Below, piece after piece: positions 37,534 through 44,140 of a stretch of DNA of 44,140 bases. Positions within the stretch are counted from its first letter, which is position 1, and every line of letters begins with the position of its first letter. Source of the DNA: Azoarcus sp. (GTDB lineage: Bacteria > Pseudomonadota > Gammaproteobacteria > Burkholderiales > Rhodocyclaceae); NCBI GenBank assembly GCA_031265765.1, contig JAISCE010000008.1, forward strand, positions 1 through 44,140. The letters run 5' to 3'. The notes beneath the pieces are model-generated. The model made no database searches and had not been told where the DNA came from. It saw only the letters and a program-made list of their open reading frames with translations. The position numbers and the translations under genes are program-made.

Positions 37534-37546
37534 GAACATCGTTCAG
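37532..37546. promoter_or_regulatory. TetR-box copy 2
   Basis: TTGAACATCGTTCAG is nearly symmetrical and shares 12 of 15 bases with copy 3, which starts 34 bp to the right. Confidence 0.6.
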
Positions 37547-37565
37547 ATTGGAATGTAACACGAAA

Positions 37566-37594
37566 TTGAACGGCGTTCAAATTTTTATTAAACT
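37566..37594 (+). promoter_or_regulatory. TetR-box copy 3 overlapping the regulator's own promoter
   Basis: TTGAACG-G-CGTTCAA (37566-37580) is a perfect 7+1+7 inverted repeat. Its TTGAAC can serve as a -35, with TAAACT at 37589-37594 as -10 after a 17-base spacer, ahead of the TetR gene at 37617. A repressor bound here would block its own promoter. Confidence 0.65.
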
Positions 37595-37616
37595 GCCGCA
37601 TCCGAATCGGAAGGGG

Positions 37617-38264
37617 ATGGCATTGGCGCGCAGAGGCAAACACAGTCGCGACGAACTCCGCCGCATGGCGCTGGATGCGGCGGAATCCCTTGCCGCCGCT
37701 GAAGGTTGCGGCGGCCTTTCGGCGCGAAAAGTGGCTGCCGCCATCGGCTATACAGCTGGCACGCTCTATCTGGTGTTCGAGAACCTGGACGATCTGGTTT
37801 TGCAGGTCAACGGGCGCACACTGGACGAACTGCATGCCCGCCTCGAAGCGGCCATGCCCCCGAACGCCCGGAACGATCCCGAAAAGGCGCTGATCGTACT
37901 GGCGCACGCCTATATCGGCTACGCCGAAACCGAAACCCCGCGCTGGAGCATGCTTTTCGAGTACATCGCGGGAAAGGGCGGAACCTTGCCCGAGTGGTAC
38001 CGGCACAAACTGGGGCGGGTTTTCAGCCTCGTGGAAACCGCCCTGCGCCCGTTTGTACACGACGAACCCGAAGCCCGGCGCGTCGCCCGCGTTCTCTGGG
38101 CCGGCGTGCAAGGCATCTGCACCCTGAAAATCCGCCTGCGTATGGATCTGGCGGGCGGGCAAAGCGCCGAAGAAATGTCGGACATGCTCATAAAGAATTT
38201 CCTGCTCGGCGTTGTGGCGCTGCGTCCGCCCGTGCAGCCTCCTCCCCGAAGCGGAAGCTCGTAA
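37617..38264 (+). CDS. TetR/AcrR-family transcriptional regulator
   Basis: The product has about 215 residues. The N-terminal helix-turn-helix is GKHSRDELRRMALDAAESL, then LSARKVAAAIGYTAGTLYLVFENLDDLVL. A C-terminal ligand/dimer domain of the TetR_C_33 kind follows (WSMLFEYIAGKGGTLPEWY). ATG 37617 directly abuts an AAGGGG ribosome-binding sequence, so the real start may be TTG 37623, giving the family-typical beginning LARRGKHSRDEL. It is divergent from the giant activase gene, with three matching palindromes between them, so it most likely represses both (inference). Confidence 0.9.
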   Translation: MALARRGKHSRDELRRMALDAAESLAAAEGCGGLSARKVAAAIGYTAGTLYLVFENLDDLVLQVNGRTLDELHARLEAAMPPNARNDPEKALIVLAHAYIGYAETETPRWSMLFEYIAGKGGTLPEWYRHKLGRVFSLVETALRPFVHDEPEARRVARVLWAGVQGICTLKIRLRMDLAGGQSAEEMSDMLIKNFLLGVVALRPPVQPPPRSGSS

Positions 38265-38308
38265 TGTGGCGCGGCGGAATTTTTACCCGAAATAACGGCA
38301 ATCACGGG

Positions 38309-38337
38309 TTGACGGCGGAGGCGGTATCGCATACCTT
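38309..38337 (+). promoter_or_regulatory. Possible trxA promoter
   Basis: TTGACG (38309-38314), a 17-base spacer, then TACCTT (38332-38337), about 160 nt before trxA. The -35 is good and the -10 poor. The remaining 38265-38497 region shows pyrimidine-rich tracts and no gene. Confidence 0.3.
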
Positions 38338-38497
38338 CGCAAAACCTTTCCGGGCGCGCACGCCGCGCCCGATTCCGCGGATCGGCGCAGCGTGCGTCAC
38401 GGCACGCCTCCGTCGCTTTCCCGGATGCTAGAGTTTTCCCCATTTTTCCCCCGTTCCCCCTTACGCGGTTCTCCAACATCTCTCCCTGCGAGACATC

Positions 38498-38827
38498 ATG
38501 AGCGAGCATATCCACCATGTAACCGATGACACCTTCGAGGCCGAAGTCCTGCAATCTCCGCTCCCGGTATTGATTGATTACTGGGCCGACTGGTGCGGCC
38601 CGTGCAAAGCGTTCGCTCCCCTCCTCGAAGACATCGTCGAGGATTACGGCGGACGGCTCAAGATCGCCAAACTCGACATCGACGAGAACCAGCAAACACC
38701 CGCCCGATTCGGCATCCGCAGCATTCCGACGCTGATGATCTTCAAGGACGGCAACCTCGTTGCCACCAAGGTCGGGGCGCTTCCCAAATCTCAACTGACC
38801 TCCTTCATTGACAGCCATCTCCAATAA
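38498..38827 (+). CDS. trxA: Thioredoxin 1
   Basis: The 109-residue product has active site DWCGPC (C33 and C36), the cis-Pro loop SIPTLMIF and the fold-typical [16 protein letters not shown]. It is a cytoplasmic disulfide reductase serving ribonucleotide reductase and others. No convincing Shine-Dalgarno is seen before ATG 38498. The rho gene follows, as in many proteobacteria. Confidence 0.97.
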   Translation: MSEHIHHVTDDTFEAEVLQSPLPVLIDYWADWCGPCKAFAPLLEDIVEDYGGRLKIAKLDIDENQQTPARFGIRSIPTLMIFKDGNLVATKVGALPKSQLTSFIDSHLQ

Positions 38828-38990
38828 GCCGGAAACCGTCCCGGCCCGTTCTCGCGGCGCCCAGCGCGCCCGCCGCCGGGGTCCCCGGCACCGCGACGGC
38901 AATCCCTCCTATCCTGGCCTTCCTGCCGACGACGATCTCTACGACGAGTCGTCCGACGAAGGGAGTTCTTCCGCCTCGACCGTTCCGGCG

Positions 38991-40253
38991 TTGCATCTTT
39001 CCGAGCTCAAGGCGCTGCACGTCAGCGAATTGCTGGAAATGGCGGTCGCCAACAACATCGAAGGCGCCAACCGGCTGCGAAAGCAGGAACTGGTCTTTGC
39101 CCTGCTCAAGAACCGCGCCCGCAAGGGTGAGCCGATCTGCGGCTACGGCGCGCTGGAAGTCCTGCCCGACGGCTTCGGCTTCCTGCGTTCGCCGGACACC
39201 TCCTATCTGGCGGGCACCGACGACATCTATGTTTCGCCCTCGCAGATACGGCGTTTCAACCTGCGCACCGGCGACAACATCGAGGGCGAGATCCGCTTCC
39301 CGAAGGACGGCGAGCGTTACCTTGCGCTCACCAAGTTCGACAAGATCAACGGCCGTCCGCCGGAAGAATGCAAGAACAAAATCCTGTTCGAGAACCTCAC
39401 CCCGTTGCACCCCGACGAGTGCCTGCGGCTCGAACGCGAGATTCGCGGCGAAGAAAACGTCACCAGCCGCATCATCGACATGATCGCGCCCATCGGCAAG
39501 GGCCAGCGCGGCCTGATCGTCTCTCCGCCCAAGAGCGGCAAGACCGTGATGCTGCAACACATCGCGCACGCGATCACCGCCAACCATCCCGATGTCGAAC
39601 TCATCGTGCTGCTGATCGACGAACGTCCGGAAGAAGTCACCGAAATGCAACGTTCGGTGAAGGGCGAAGTCGTGGCGTCCACCTTCGACGAACCGCCGCT
39701 TCGCCATACGCAGGTGGCGGAAATGGTGATCGAAAAAGCCAAGCGCCTGACCGAGCACAAAAAGGATGTCGTCATTCTGCTCGATTCGCTCACCCGCCTG
39801 GCGCGCGCCTACAACATCGTGGTGCCGGCCTCCGGCAAGGTGCTCACCGGCGGCGTGGATGCCAACGCCCTGCAAAAACCCAAGCGTTTCTTCGGCGCGG
39901 CGCGCAACATCGAAGAAGGCGGCTCACTCACCATCCTTGCCACCACGCTGATCGACACTGGCAGCCGCATGGACGACGTCATCTACGAGGAGTTCAAGGG
40001 CACCGGCAACATGGAACTGCATCTCGACCGCCGCATGGCGGAGAAGCGGGTCTATCCGGCGATCAACGTCAACCGCTCCGGCACCCGCCGCGAAGAACTG
40101 TTGATGAAGCCGGACATCCTGCAAAAGGTGTGGATACTGAGAAAACTCCTCTACGGCATGGACGAAATCGACGCGATGGAATTCCTGCTCGACAAGGTGC
40201 GCGCTACCAAGAGCAACGCCGAGTTTTTCGAGGCCATGCGCTCGGGACGCTGA
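38991..40253 (+). CDS. rho: Transcription termination factor Rho
   Basis: From TTG 38991 the product has 420 residues and begins (M)[17 protein letters not shown], exactly where other Rho proteins begin. The RNA-binding cold-shock-like domain (about 50-130, [17 protein letters not shown]) is followed by an ATPase with P-loop [30 protein letters not shown]-loop and R-loop [20 protein letters not shown]. It is a hexameric helicase ending transcription. The frame stays open upstream to TTG 38808 inside trxA, which would add 61 Arg/Pro then acidic residues; no start has a good ribosome-binding site, so the N-terminus is uncertain. Confidence 0.95.
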   Translation: MHLSELKALHVSELLEMAVANNIEGANRLRKQELVFALLKNRARKGEPICGYGALEVLPDGFGFLRSPDTSYLAGTDDIYVSPSQIRRFNLRTGDNIEGEIRFPKDGERYLALTKFDKINGRPPEECKNKILFENLTPLHPDECLRLEREIRGEENVTSRIIDMIAPIGKGQRGLIVSPPKSGKTVMLQHIAHAITANHPDVELIVLLIDERPEEVTEMQRSVKGEVVASTFDEPPLRHTQVAEMVIEKAKRLTEHKKDVVILLDSLTRLARAYNIVVPASGKVLTGGVDANALQKPKRFFGAARNIEEGGSLTILATTLIDTGSRMDDVIYEEFKGTGNMELHLDRRMAEKRVYPAINVNRSGTRREELLMKPDILQKVWILRKLLYGMDEIDAMEFLLDKVRATKSNAEFFEAMRSGR

Positions 40254-40274
40254 TCCGGAAGCATTGCCACATCA

Positions 40275-40330
40275 ACGGTCGCATCATGAAAAAGCCGCCT
40301 TCACGGGCGGCTTTTTCATGATGCGACCGT
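40275..40330 (+). terminator. rho terminator with a perfect 25-bp stem
   Basis: Bases 40275-40299 and 40306-40330 are exact reverse complements around loop TTCACG. The core AAAAAGCCGCC/GGCGGCTTTTT makes a classical bidirectional intrinsic terminator; the stem continues through a further 14 bp, which is unusually long. It begins 22 nt after the rho stop. Confidence 0.9.
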
Positions 40331-40512
40331 CACCGGCATTCCCTTCTTTCTTTTCGATCCATCGTCGCCAACGCGACGCCGGCGACAAGCCGCGAGGCGG
40401 CCAGCGCCTCCACCTGCCGCCGTTTTCCTGTCAATTCCGAATGCTTTGCACTGCGGCAGGCATCAAGACATGATTGCCGGACATCGGCCTTCACAAACCG
40501 GCGGGAGAAATC

Positions 40513-40734
40513 ATGCAGGATATTTTCGTCAAATTCGAGGGCATCGCCGGCGAAAGCCAGGACGCCTCGCACAAAGGCTGGATCGGCGTACTCGGTTTCA
40601 GTTACCTCATCACCCAAACCTCGTCGGAAGCGTTCGGCGGCGGTCTCGGCGTGGGCAGGGCCGATTTCGGCACCCTGTCCTTCACGCACTGGGCCTGTCA
40701 TGAATTTCGTGTTCAGAGACAGTTTATGCCCTAA
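40513..40734 (+). pseudogene. Hcp-family type VI secretion protein, truncated
   Basis: ATG 40513 with GGGAG seven bases upstream starts MQDIFVKFEGIAGESQDAS. The frame continues through GWIGVLGFSYLITQ and FGGGLGVGRADFGTLSFTHW, the first 60 residues of an Hcp1-like protein (usual length about 160). After Trp60 (40692) the sequence switches into a mobile-element end, adds 13 foreign residues and stops. Hcp forms the inner tube and effector carrier of type VI secretion. No other T6SS gene is present, so this was an orphan hcp, inactivated by insertion. The missing 3' part was not found. Confidence 0.7.
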
Positions 40735-40751
40735 ACACGAAATTTCAGACA
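40696..40751. repeat. 56-bp palindromic insertion-sequence end
   Basis: This interval starts TGTCATGAATTTCGTGTT and its opposite end, read in reverse complement, starts TGTCTGAAATTTCGTGTT. The two arms are therefore near-identical terminal repeats facing each other. The arms look like insertion-sequence ends (IS256-like by memory, unverified). It separates truncated hcp from the istA remnant, and may be a tiny non-coding element or two fused ends. Confidence 0.5.
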
Positions 40752-40763
40752 CTACTGCCCGGC

Positions 40764-41255
40764 GCACAACGTACCGGCGTCTTCTCGCGTGCTGAAACGC
40801 ACGAAACTGGCACGGCTCCACCCCAACGTGGCCACCAGCGCCAGCAGCGGAGCACGACCGCGACGGATGACCGTGAAGTCGGCTTGCATCTACTTGCCCG
40901 GCTCGGTCTCGAAGCGCACCACCGGCTCGGCTTTGCTGCTTTGTTTGTGATTCGCCACGAATTCTTTCAATTGCGTGATTCCGCCTTCGTAACCACGTTC
41001 GCGTAGCTCTCGCAGCAATACCGTGGCCGGTATCCAATGCGGTCGCGCCGCAGCGATGCGCTCCAACACATACGCCTTGTGGCTCCCCAGCTTGGTCGGC
41101 CTCGCCGCTCGCGGCCCAGAACGTTGCGCTTGTTCGTCGCGCAGGTAACGCCTGACTGTGTTACGTGAATGCCCCAACTGTCGTGCAATCTCGCGTATCC
41201 CCGCACCTCGTTTCGCCAGTACCCTCAGTTCCACTGATTGCTCCTGTGTCAACAT
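40764..41255 (-). pseudogene. istA: IS21-family transposase IstA, N-terminal remnant with nonsense codon
   Basis: ATG 41255 begins MLTQEQSVELRVLAKRGAG, then helix-turn-helix IREIARQLGHSRNTVRRYLRD and HWIPATVLLRELRERGYEGG, all IstA N-terminal features. An in-frame TAG (40892-40890) sits where the family has Gln in PGKQMQADF; after it the same frame resumes MQADFTVIRRGRAPLLALV and RASFVRFSTREDAGTLC. Homology then stops at 40764. About 164 of some 500 residues remain, and the IstB helper is absent, so the element is dead. Confidence 0.8.
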
Positions 41256-41341
41256 GATGTGCAGCCCAAAAACTGCCATCTTCCATCAACTGGGTCAGTT
41301 TTATTCCGGCAACCTGGGGCAGTTTTACATCGGCTATAACA
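41256..41341 (-). mobile_element. IS21-type terminal region with repeated end motifs
   Basis: Before istA lie two direct repeats, CTGGGTCAGTTTTATTCCGGC-like at 41290-41310 and its cousin at 41314-41334 (about 80 percent identical, 24-bp period). A partial inverted copy occurs near 41268. Multiple terminal repeats are typical of IS21 ends. The outer boundary is probably TGT read on the minus strand (41341-41339). Confidence 0.6.
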
Positions 41342-41505
41342 CTGGCGGAAGGGGTGGAGGGAAGGAGCGTATGAAGCGCGCCGCGATAACTCGGCAAATT
41401 CTGCTTGATAAATCGCACCGATTTCATTTTCACACTATGAAACAGAATTACGGTCGGTAGAACTCGGGGATAGCCACAGAACTTCGATGGCCTTCCTAAC
41501 TCCGT

Positions 41506-41739
41506 TTGCTCGAGCGTAATGCACTTTCTCGTGGCGTTCCCAGTTCCCGAGCATCCGGTCATCATGAAGTCTGTCGCGCATGGCGGCATGCCTTGATGCG
41601 ACGCAGCCAGCGTCATCGCGTGCCCTGGGAAAGGTTCAACAGACTCACTCGCCATTACGTGCCCAATCCCCGACTGGTACACCCCTACCCGGAGGAGCGG
41701 CTTCACGTCACGACCCAAGGCAGGAGCCGTATGCGGTAG
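41506..41739 (+). pseudogene. Group II intron maturase/reverse transcriptase, C-terminal remnant
   Basis: The frame reads CRAWRHALMRRSQRHRVPWE, then RFNRLTRHYVPNPRLVHPYPEERL. This is the DNA-binding/maturase tail of group II intron-encoded proteins. The reverse-transcriptase domain is missing. The stop overlaps domain V of the intron RNA; in the neighbouring frame the text RQEPYAVVPH, common at the end of such proteins, suggests a frameshift near the end. The remnant is cut on its left by unidentified sequence and the IS21 end (41341). Confidence 0.7.
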
Positions 41740-41757
41740 TTCCGCACGGTACGGATC
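41724..41757 (+). ncRNA. Group II intron domain V (remnant)
   Basis: The sequence GAGCCGTATGCGG-TAGTT-CCGCACGGTACGGATC folds as the catalytic domain V hairpin. The usual two-base CG bulge appears as CGG, one extra G, which would be expected to harm splicing. It is followed by a GCGCGGGGGGCC segment that could start domain VI. The intron 3' boundary, likely before 41826, is not clear. Confidence 0.7.
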
Positions 41758-41825
41758 TGCGCGGGGGGCCGCGGGTCGCCAATTGCGGTTGGGGGTTCAT
41801 TACCAGGCCCGCCGAACCATCTCTT

Positions 41826-42587
41826 TCACGGATACATGAACTGCCGGGCCAGGACGAGTTCTCCGGCGAAGCGCATCGGCAGGGTGAATTCCTGTCGTTT
41901 TTCGTTCACCGTGCCTTCGTTGCTGATGACGGCCAGGCGGGCGATCGTGAGGTCGCCGGCGTCGCTGCCGTTGCCGTAGTAATTGACGTAGACCTGGTAC
42001 AGGCCCTTTTCCGGCGCGGGCGAGGCAAAGATTTCCGGACCGTAGCCGGTGGTGACGTCAATGTCGATCGCGCCGCCGGCGATGACGCGCTCGCCGTACC
42101 AGGCGTGCCGGCCGCCCGGGGTGACGACGTGCAGGTCGAGGTCGGTGGCGTCGGTATCCCAACTGAGCACGATGCGCAGCCGCGCCTCGGGCTGTCCGGC
42201 CGCGCTCTGGTAGAACTGGGCGCGCAGTCGCTCGTCGCCGCTTTGCACTTCGACGCCGTTGGAGCCGGCGCCGAAGCTGTACGGGCGGGCGAAAGCGCCG
42301 CTGCCATCGAGCCGCATCGGCATGGCGTTGCCGTTGACGATCAGGATCGCGGTCGGCTTGTCCCGACTGCGGATGCGGCCGCGGATCTGGCTGCCCTCCG
42401 GTGTGTCGGCGTCGATGCCGGGCGTCACGGCGGGGTAGTGCACCGATTGCGTATAGGGCGCGTCGGGGTTGCCGGACCGCCAGCCGGCGATAGGCGTTTC
42501 CAACTCGGCCCATGTCGGGCCGGACGAGAGCGCGAGGAGGATGAGGATGTGGATCGAGAAAATCGGCAGTGGTTTCCGGACGTTCAT
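41826..42587 (-). CDS. Secreted DUF2135 (YfaP-like) protein, copy 1
   Basis: The 253-residue product has a signal peptide (IFSIHILILLALSSGPTWA). The mature part carries IRGRIRSRDKPTAILIVNGN, then RIVLSWDTDATDLDLHVVTP, HAWYGERVIAGGAIDIDVTT, GYGPEIFASPAP and YQVYVNYYGNG, a clear match to E. coli YfaP and the DUF2135 beta-sandwich. Function is unknown; yfaP in E. coli neighbours an alpha-2-macroglobulin-like locus. It lies 13 nt after copy 2. The group II intron remnant ends just past its stop. Confidence 0.82.
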   Translation of the reverse strand: MNVRKPLPIFSIHILILLALSSGPTWAELETPIAGWRSGNPDAPYTQSVHYPAVTPGIDADTPEGSQIRGRIRSRDKPTAILIVNGNAMPMRLDGSGAFARPYSFGAGSNGVEVQSGDERLRAQFYQSAAGQPEARLRIVLSWDTDATDLDLHVVTPGGRHAWYGERVIAGGAIDIDVTTGYGPEIFASPAPEKGLYQVYVNYYGNGSDAGDLTIARLAVISNEGTVNEKRQEFTLPMRFAGELVLARQFMYP

Positions 42588-42600
42588 GGCAAATCCCGAT

Positions 42601-43455
42601 TCAAAAGATCAAGGTGCGGATGTGGGTGAGATCGCCGATCTTGCGCAGCGGCACGACGAAACTTTCGCGGCGTTCGTCGGGTGTATTTTCGTGCAGGACC
42701 AACGTGATACGGCAGGTGATGATCGGCTTTTGCCGGGTTTCTTCGTCGAAATGATAGCCGGAAGCGCCGAAGTTGCCCCAGTAATTGACGTAGAACAGGT
42801 AGGGGCCACGCAGCGGCGCGGTCACGGAAAAGATTTCCGGCCCCGCGCCGTCGACACTGTCGACGTCCATGCCACCGCCGCCCCCTTCGAGGAGCGGGCT
42901 GGACCAGGTGACGTGCTGGCCACCGGGGGCGAGCACGTGCAGGTCGACTTCGGCCTGGTCGTCGTCCCACGACAGGATGGCGCGCAACTGGGCGCGCGGG
43001 CGCGCGGGATTGGCTTCGTAGAATTGCAGGCGCTGCGCCGATTCGCCCGCGGAATCCACGATCTCGACGCTGTTCGAGCCGGGGCCGAAGGCGTAGGGGC
43101 GGGCGAACTCGCCGGAAGTGCCGCTGTAGAGCGGCATCGGGTTGCCGTTGACCACCAGCGTGGGCGGCTGGCGCCTCTCTGCCCCGCCGGCTTTTCCAGC
43201 GCGCAGGCGCTCGTCCAGGCGCCCGCGGATCAGGGTGCGCCCCCGCTGCACGCCGCGGTCGATCAAGTTGTAGGGATAGGCGACGGCGCGCTCCGCGCTC
43301 CCATCGGTTAAGCCGCCGTGGTTCCAGCCGCCGCGCGGGGATTCGATCGGCGGCTCGCCCGCGAAGGCGGGAAGGGGCGAAAGGCACAGGACGGCGGCGA
43401 AAAGCCCCGCGCGGTTCATTGGGAAAACGGTAATCGGGTTTTCAAGTTTCATCAT
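42601..43455 (-). CDS. Secreted DUF2135 (YfaP-like) protein, copy 2
   Basis: The 284-residue product has a signal peptide best formed from Met13 (NRAGLFAAVLCLSPLPAFAG, ATG 43419); ATG 43455 and 43452 are other starts. It shares the order of motifs with copy 1: LIRGRLDERLRAG, VNGNPMPLYSGTSGEFARPY, ILSWDDDQAEVDLHVLAPGG, GAGPEIFSVTAP, YLFYVNYWGNF. Divergence is substantial, so this is an old duplication or a two-subunit system. Function unknown. No transglycosylase or macroglobulin gene is visible upstream. Confidence 0.82.
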   Translation of the reverse strand: MMKLENPITVFPMNRAGLFAAVLCLSPLPAFAGEPPIESPRGGWNHGGLTDGSAERAVAYPYNLIDRGVQRGRTLIRGRLDERLRAGKAGGAERRQPPTLVVNGNPMPLYSGTSGEFARPYAFGPGSNSVEIVDSAGESAQRLQFYEANPARPRAQLRAILSWDDDQAEVDLHVLAPGGQHVTWSSPLLEGGGGGMDVDSVDGAGPEIFSVTAPLRGPYLFYVNYWGNFGASGYHFDEETRQKPIITCRITLVLHENTPDERRESFVVPLRKIGDLTHIRTLIF

Positions 43456-43558
43456 CGATCAACTTTGGTTTGAACCCCGACTCTTCAGCGGGGAAATCGG
43501 GGCAATCACATGAAGCCGTATGATATGGAAAAAATGCTCGTCTGCCCACATTTCTCAC

Positions 43559-43664
43559 TGACAAGGGGAGGAGGAATGAGGGGGGATTGGGGGGGATTGG
43601 GGCGGTAAATCATACGAAAAAGCCAATTTCACCGCTGCAAACCCTTCCTGTCCTCCCCTTGTCA
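43559..43664. repeat. 14-bp inverted repeat flanking a G-rich tract
   Basis: TGACAAGGGGAGGA (43559-43572) is repeated in exact inverse at 43651-43664. Between them, 43580-43602 has G6-ATT-G7-ATT-G4; with GGGG at 43565-43568 this meets the pattern for a G-quadruplex. The 106-nt unit could be a regulatory RNA hairpin or a small mobile element. Confidence 0.6.
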
Positions 43665-43730
43665 AGGCTAGACTTGGGCCACAAGTATTTCCACCGCACG
43701 GCAGTGGAGGTAACAAAGCGAAGTACAGAC

Positions 43731-43825
43731 CCGTAGGTTGGGCCTACTTGCCCGACAGGGGCGGTTGATCAAACGAAGGCGCGTATTCGACGGCCCGATG
43801 TCGGGCAAGGTTGCCCGACCTACGG
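43731..43825. repeat. GTAGGTTGGGC-type interspersed inverted repeat
   Basis: The left arm CCGTAGGTTGGGC-N6-GCCCGACA is mirrored by TGTCGGGCAA-N2-GCCCGACCTACGG at the right end, with one or two mismatches and a roughly 35-nt centre. Similar intergenic repeats are, as I recall, common in beta- and gammaproteobacterial genomes; copy number cannot be seen from one window. Confidence 0.6.
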
Positions 43826-43913
43826 ATCAAGGAATTCAAGCAAAAATGGAGCGGAGTCATTTGGAATTTTTTAACAGGGGGATTTTCATGCAAACACAGC
43901 AAGGAGAAAAACC

Positions 43914-43963
43914 AAATGACATTGACCCCTTATTGTTGAAATGACATTGACCCCTTATTGTTG
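43914..43963 (+). repeat. Exact tandem duplication of a 25-mer
   Basis: The unit starting AAATGACATTGACC and ending TTATTGTTG occurs at 43914-43938 and again at 43939-43963 without a mismatch. A shorter echo (CTATTGTTGCC) follows at about 43977. It is recent, or an array trimmed to two units. Confidence 0.8.
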
Positions 43964-44113
43964 CCGCGCTACTCGACTATTGTTGCCAGAGCACGTTAGC
44001 AAACGAATGCGCATAACGCATGACACGCGTCGAAAGCTCGGACTGCGCGCCTCGCAATGACGGTGAGGGTCATGAATCCGGCGTAGCGTTTCGCGCTCGG
44101 AACGTCCTCGCAT

Positions 44114-44140
44114 TCAGGCGCCGCAGCATTTCTTGTATTT
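44114..44140 (-). CDS. Possible C-terminus of a SEC-C motif protein (runs off the window)
   Basis: The last 27 bases, read on the minus strand, encode KYKKCCGA and stop. That is the end of the zinc-binding SEC-C motif (CxC then GKKYKKCC) found at the C-terminus of SecA, YecA-like and other proteins. Only eight residues are visible, so identity beyond the motif cannot be given. Confidence 0.45.
   Translation of the reverse strand, partial: KYKKCCGA

Larger units (their letters stand above)
43456..44113. other. Gene-free right-end region rich in repeats
   Basis: No credible gene is seen apart from a possible 18-codon frame (ATG 43890, preceded by a G-run) reading MQTQQGEKPNDIDPLLLK. The GC content is lower than elsewhere in places. 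It holds a stem CCCCG/CGGGG near 43477, a 14-bp inverted repeat, a G-rich tract, a 95-nt inverted-repeat element and an exact tandem 25-mer, listed separately. Confidence 0.5.

Noticed and set aside
41161..41718. 185-codon minus-strand frame across the IS21 end and intron remnant
   Set aside because: It joins unrelated segments; the plus strand encodes the recognisable maturase tail, so this frame is a shadow.

Overview
This is a GC-rich, densely packed chromosomal window that reads as a betaproteobacterium, most likely a Rhodocyclales-type or Sterolibacteriaceae-type organism. That placement is inferred from gene order (surE-pcm-nlpD-rpoS, petABC-sspA-sspB, trxA-rho, xseB-ispA-dxs-folE2), the PVWY form of the cytochrome b motif and the style of the proteins; no search was run. 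Most of the window (about 0.7-40.3 kb) is ordinary core chromosome, with genes mostly on the minus strand and many 1-4 nt stop/start overlaps.

Left to right: the 3' end of a parvulin-type prolyl isomerase is followed by an orphan C-terminal scrap of recG. Next come a K+/H+ antiporter translationally coupled to a FixJ/FixL-like two-component pair, and a small plus-strand operon (hypoxanthine phosphoribosyltransferase, DUF1840 protein, kinase-like protein). A molybdate block follows: modABC, a divergent tandem-Mop molbindin, a permuted-papain hydrolase and modE, with a good ModE operator candidate between modA and the molbindin. Then come the isoprenoid/folate operon xseB-ispA-dxs-folE2, the stationary-phase/repair cluster surE-pcm-nlpD-rpoS, a bacteriohemerythrin, sspB, sspA and the cytochrome bc1 operon petABC.

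A 750-nt gene-free stretch with hairpins and a palindrome separates petA from msbA. After it lie msbA, Tat-exported amiC, tsaE (overlapping divergent queG at the 5' ends), rtcB, and leuA divergent from an Lrp-type regulator. The most striking gene is a 1,423-residue fusion of two BcrAD/BadFG-type ATPase activator domains with a cysteine-rich 2-hydroxyacyl-CoA-dehydratase-like part. A divergent TetR-family regulator faces it across an intergenic region holding three copies of a TTGAACG-N-CGTTCAA operator. It has no separate dehydratase partner in view. trxA and rho close the core block with a perfect 25-bp-stem terminator.

From about 40.5 kb the window becomes a mobile-element graveyard: a truncated Hcp-family gene, a 56-bp palindromic element end, a decayed IS21-family istA with a nonsense codon and terminal repeats, and the 3' end of a group II intron (maturase C-terminus plus domain V). 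Next are two tandem secreted DUF2135 (YfaP-like) genes. A gene-free right edge carries G-rich, inverted and exact tandem repeats and ends in a possible SEC-C motif of a gene running off the window.
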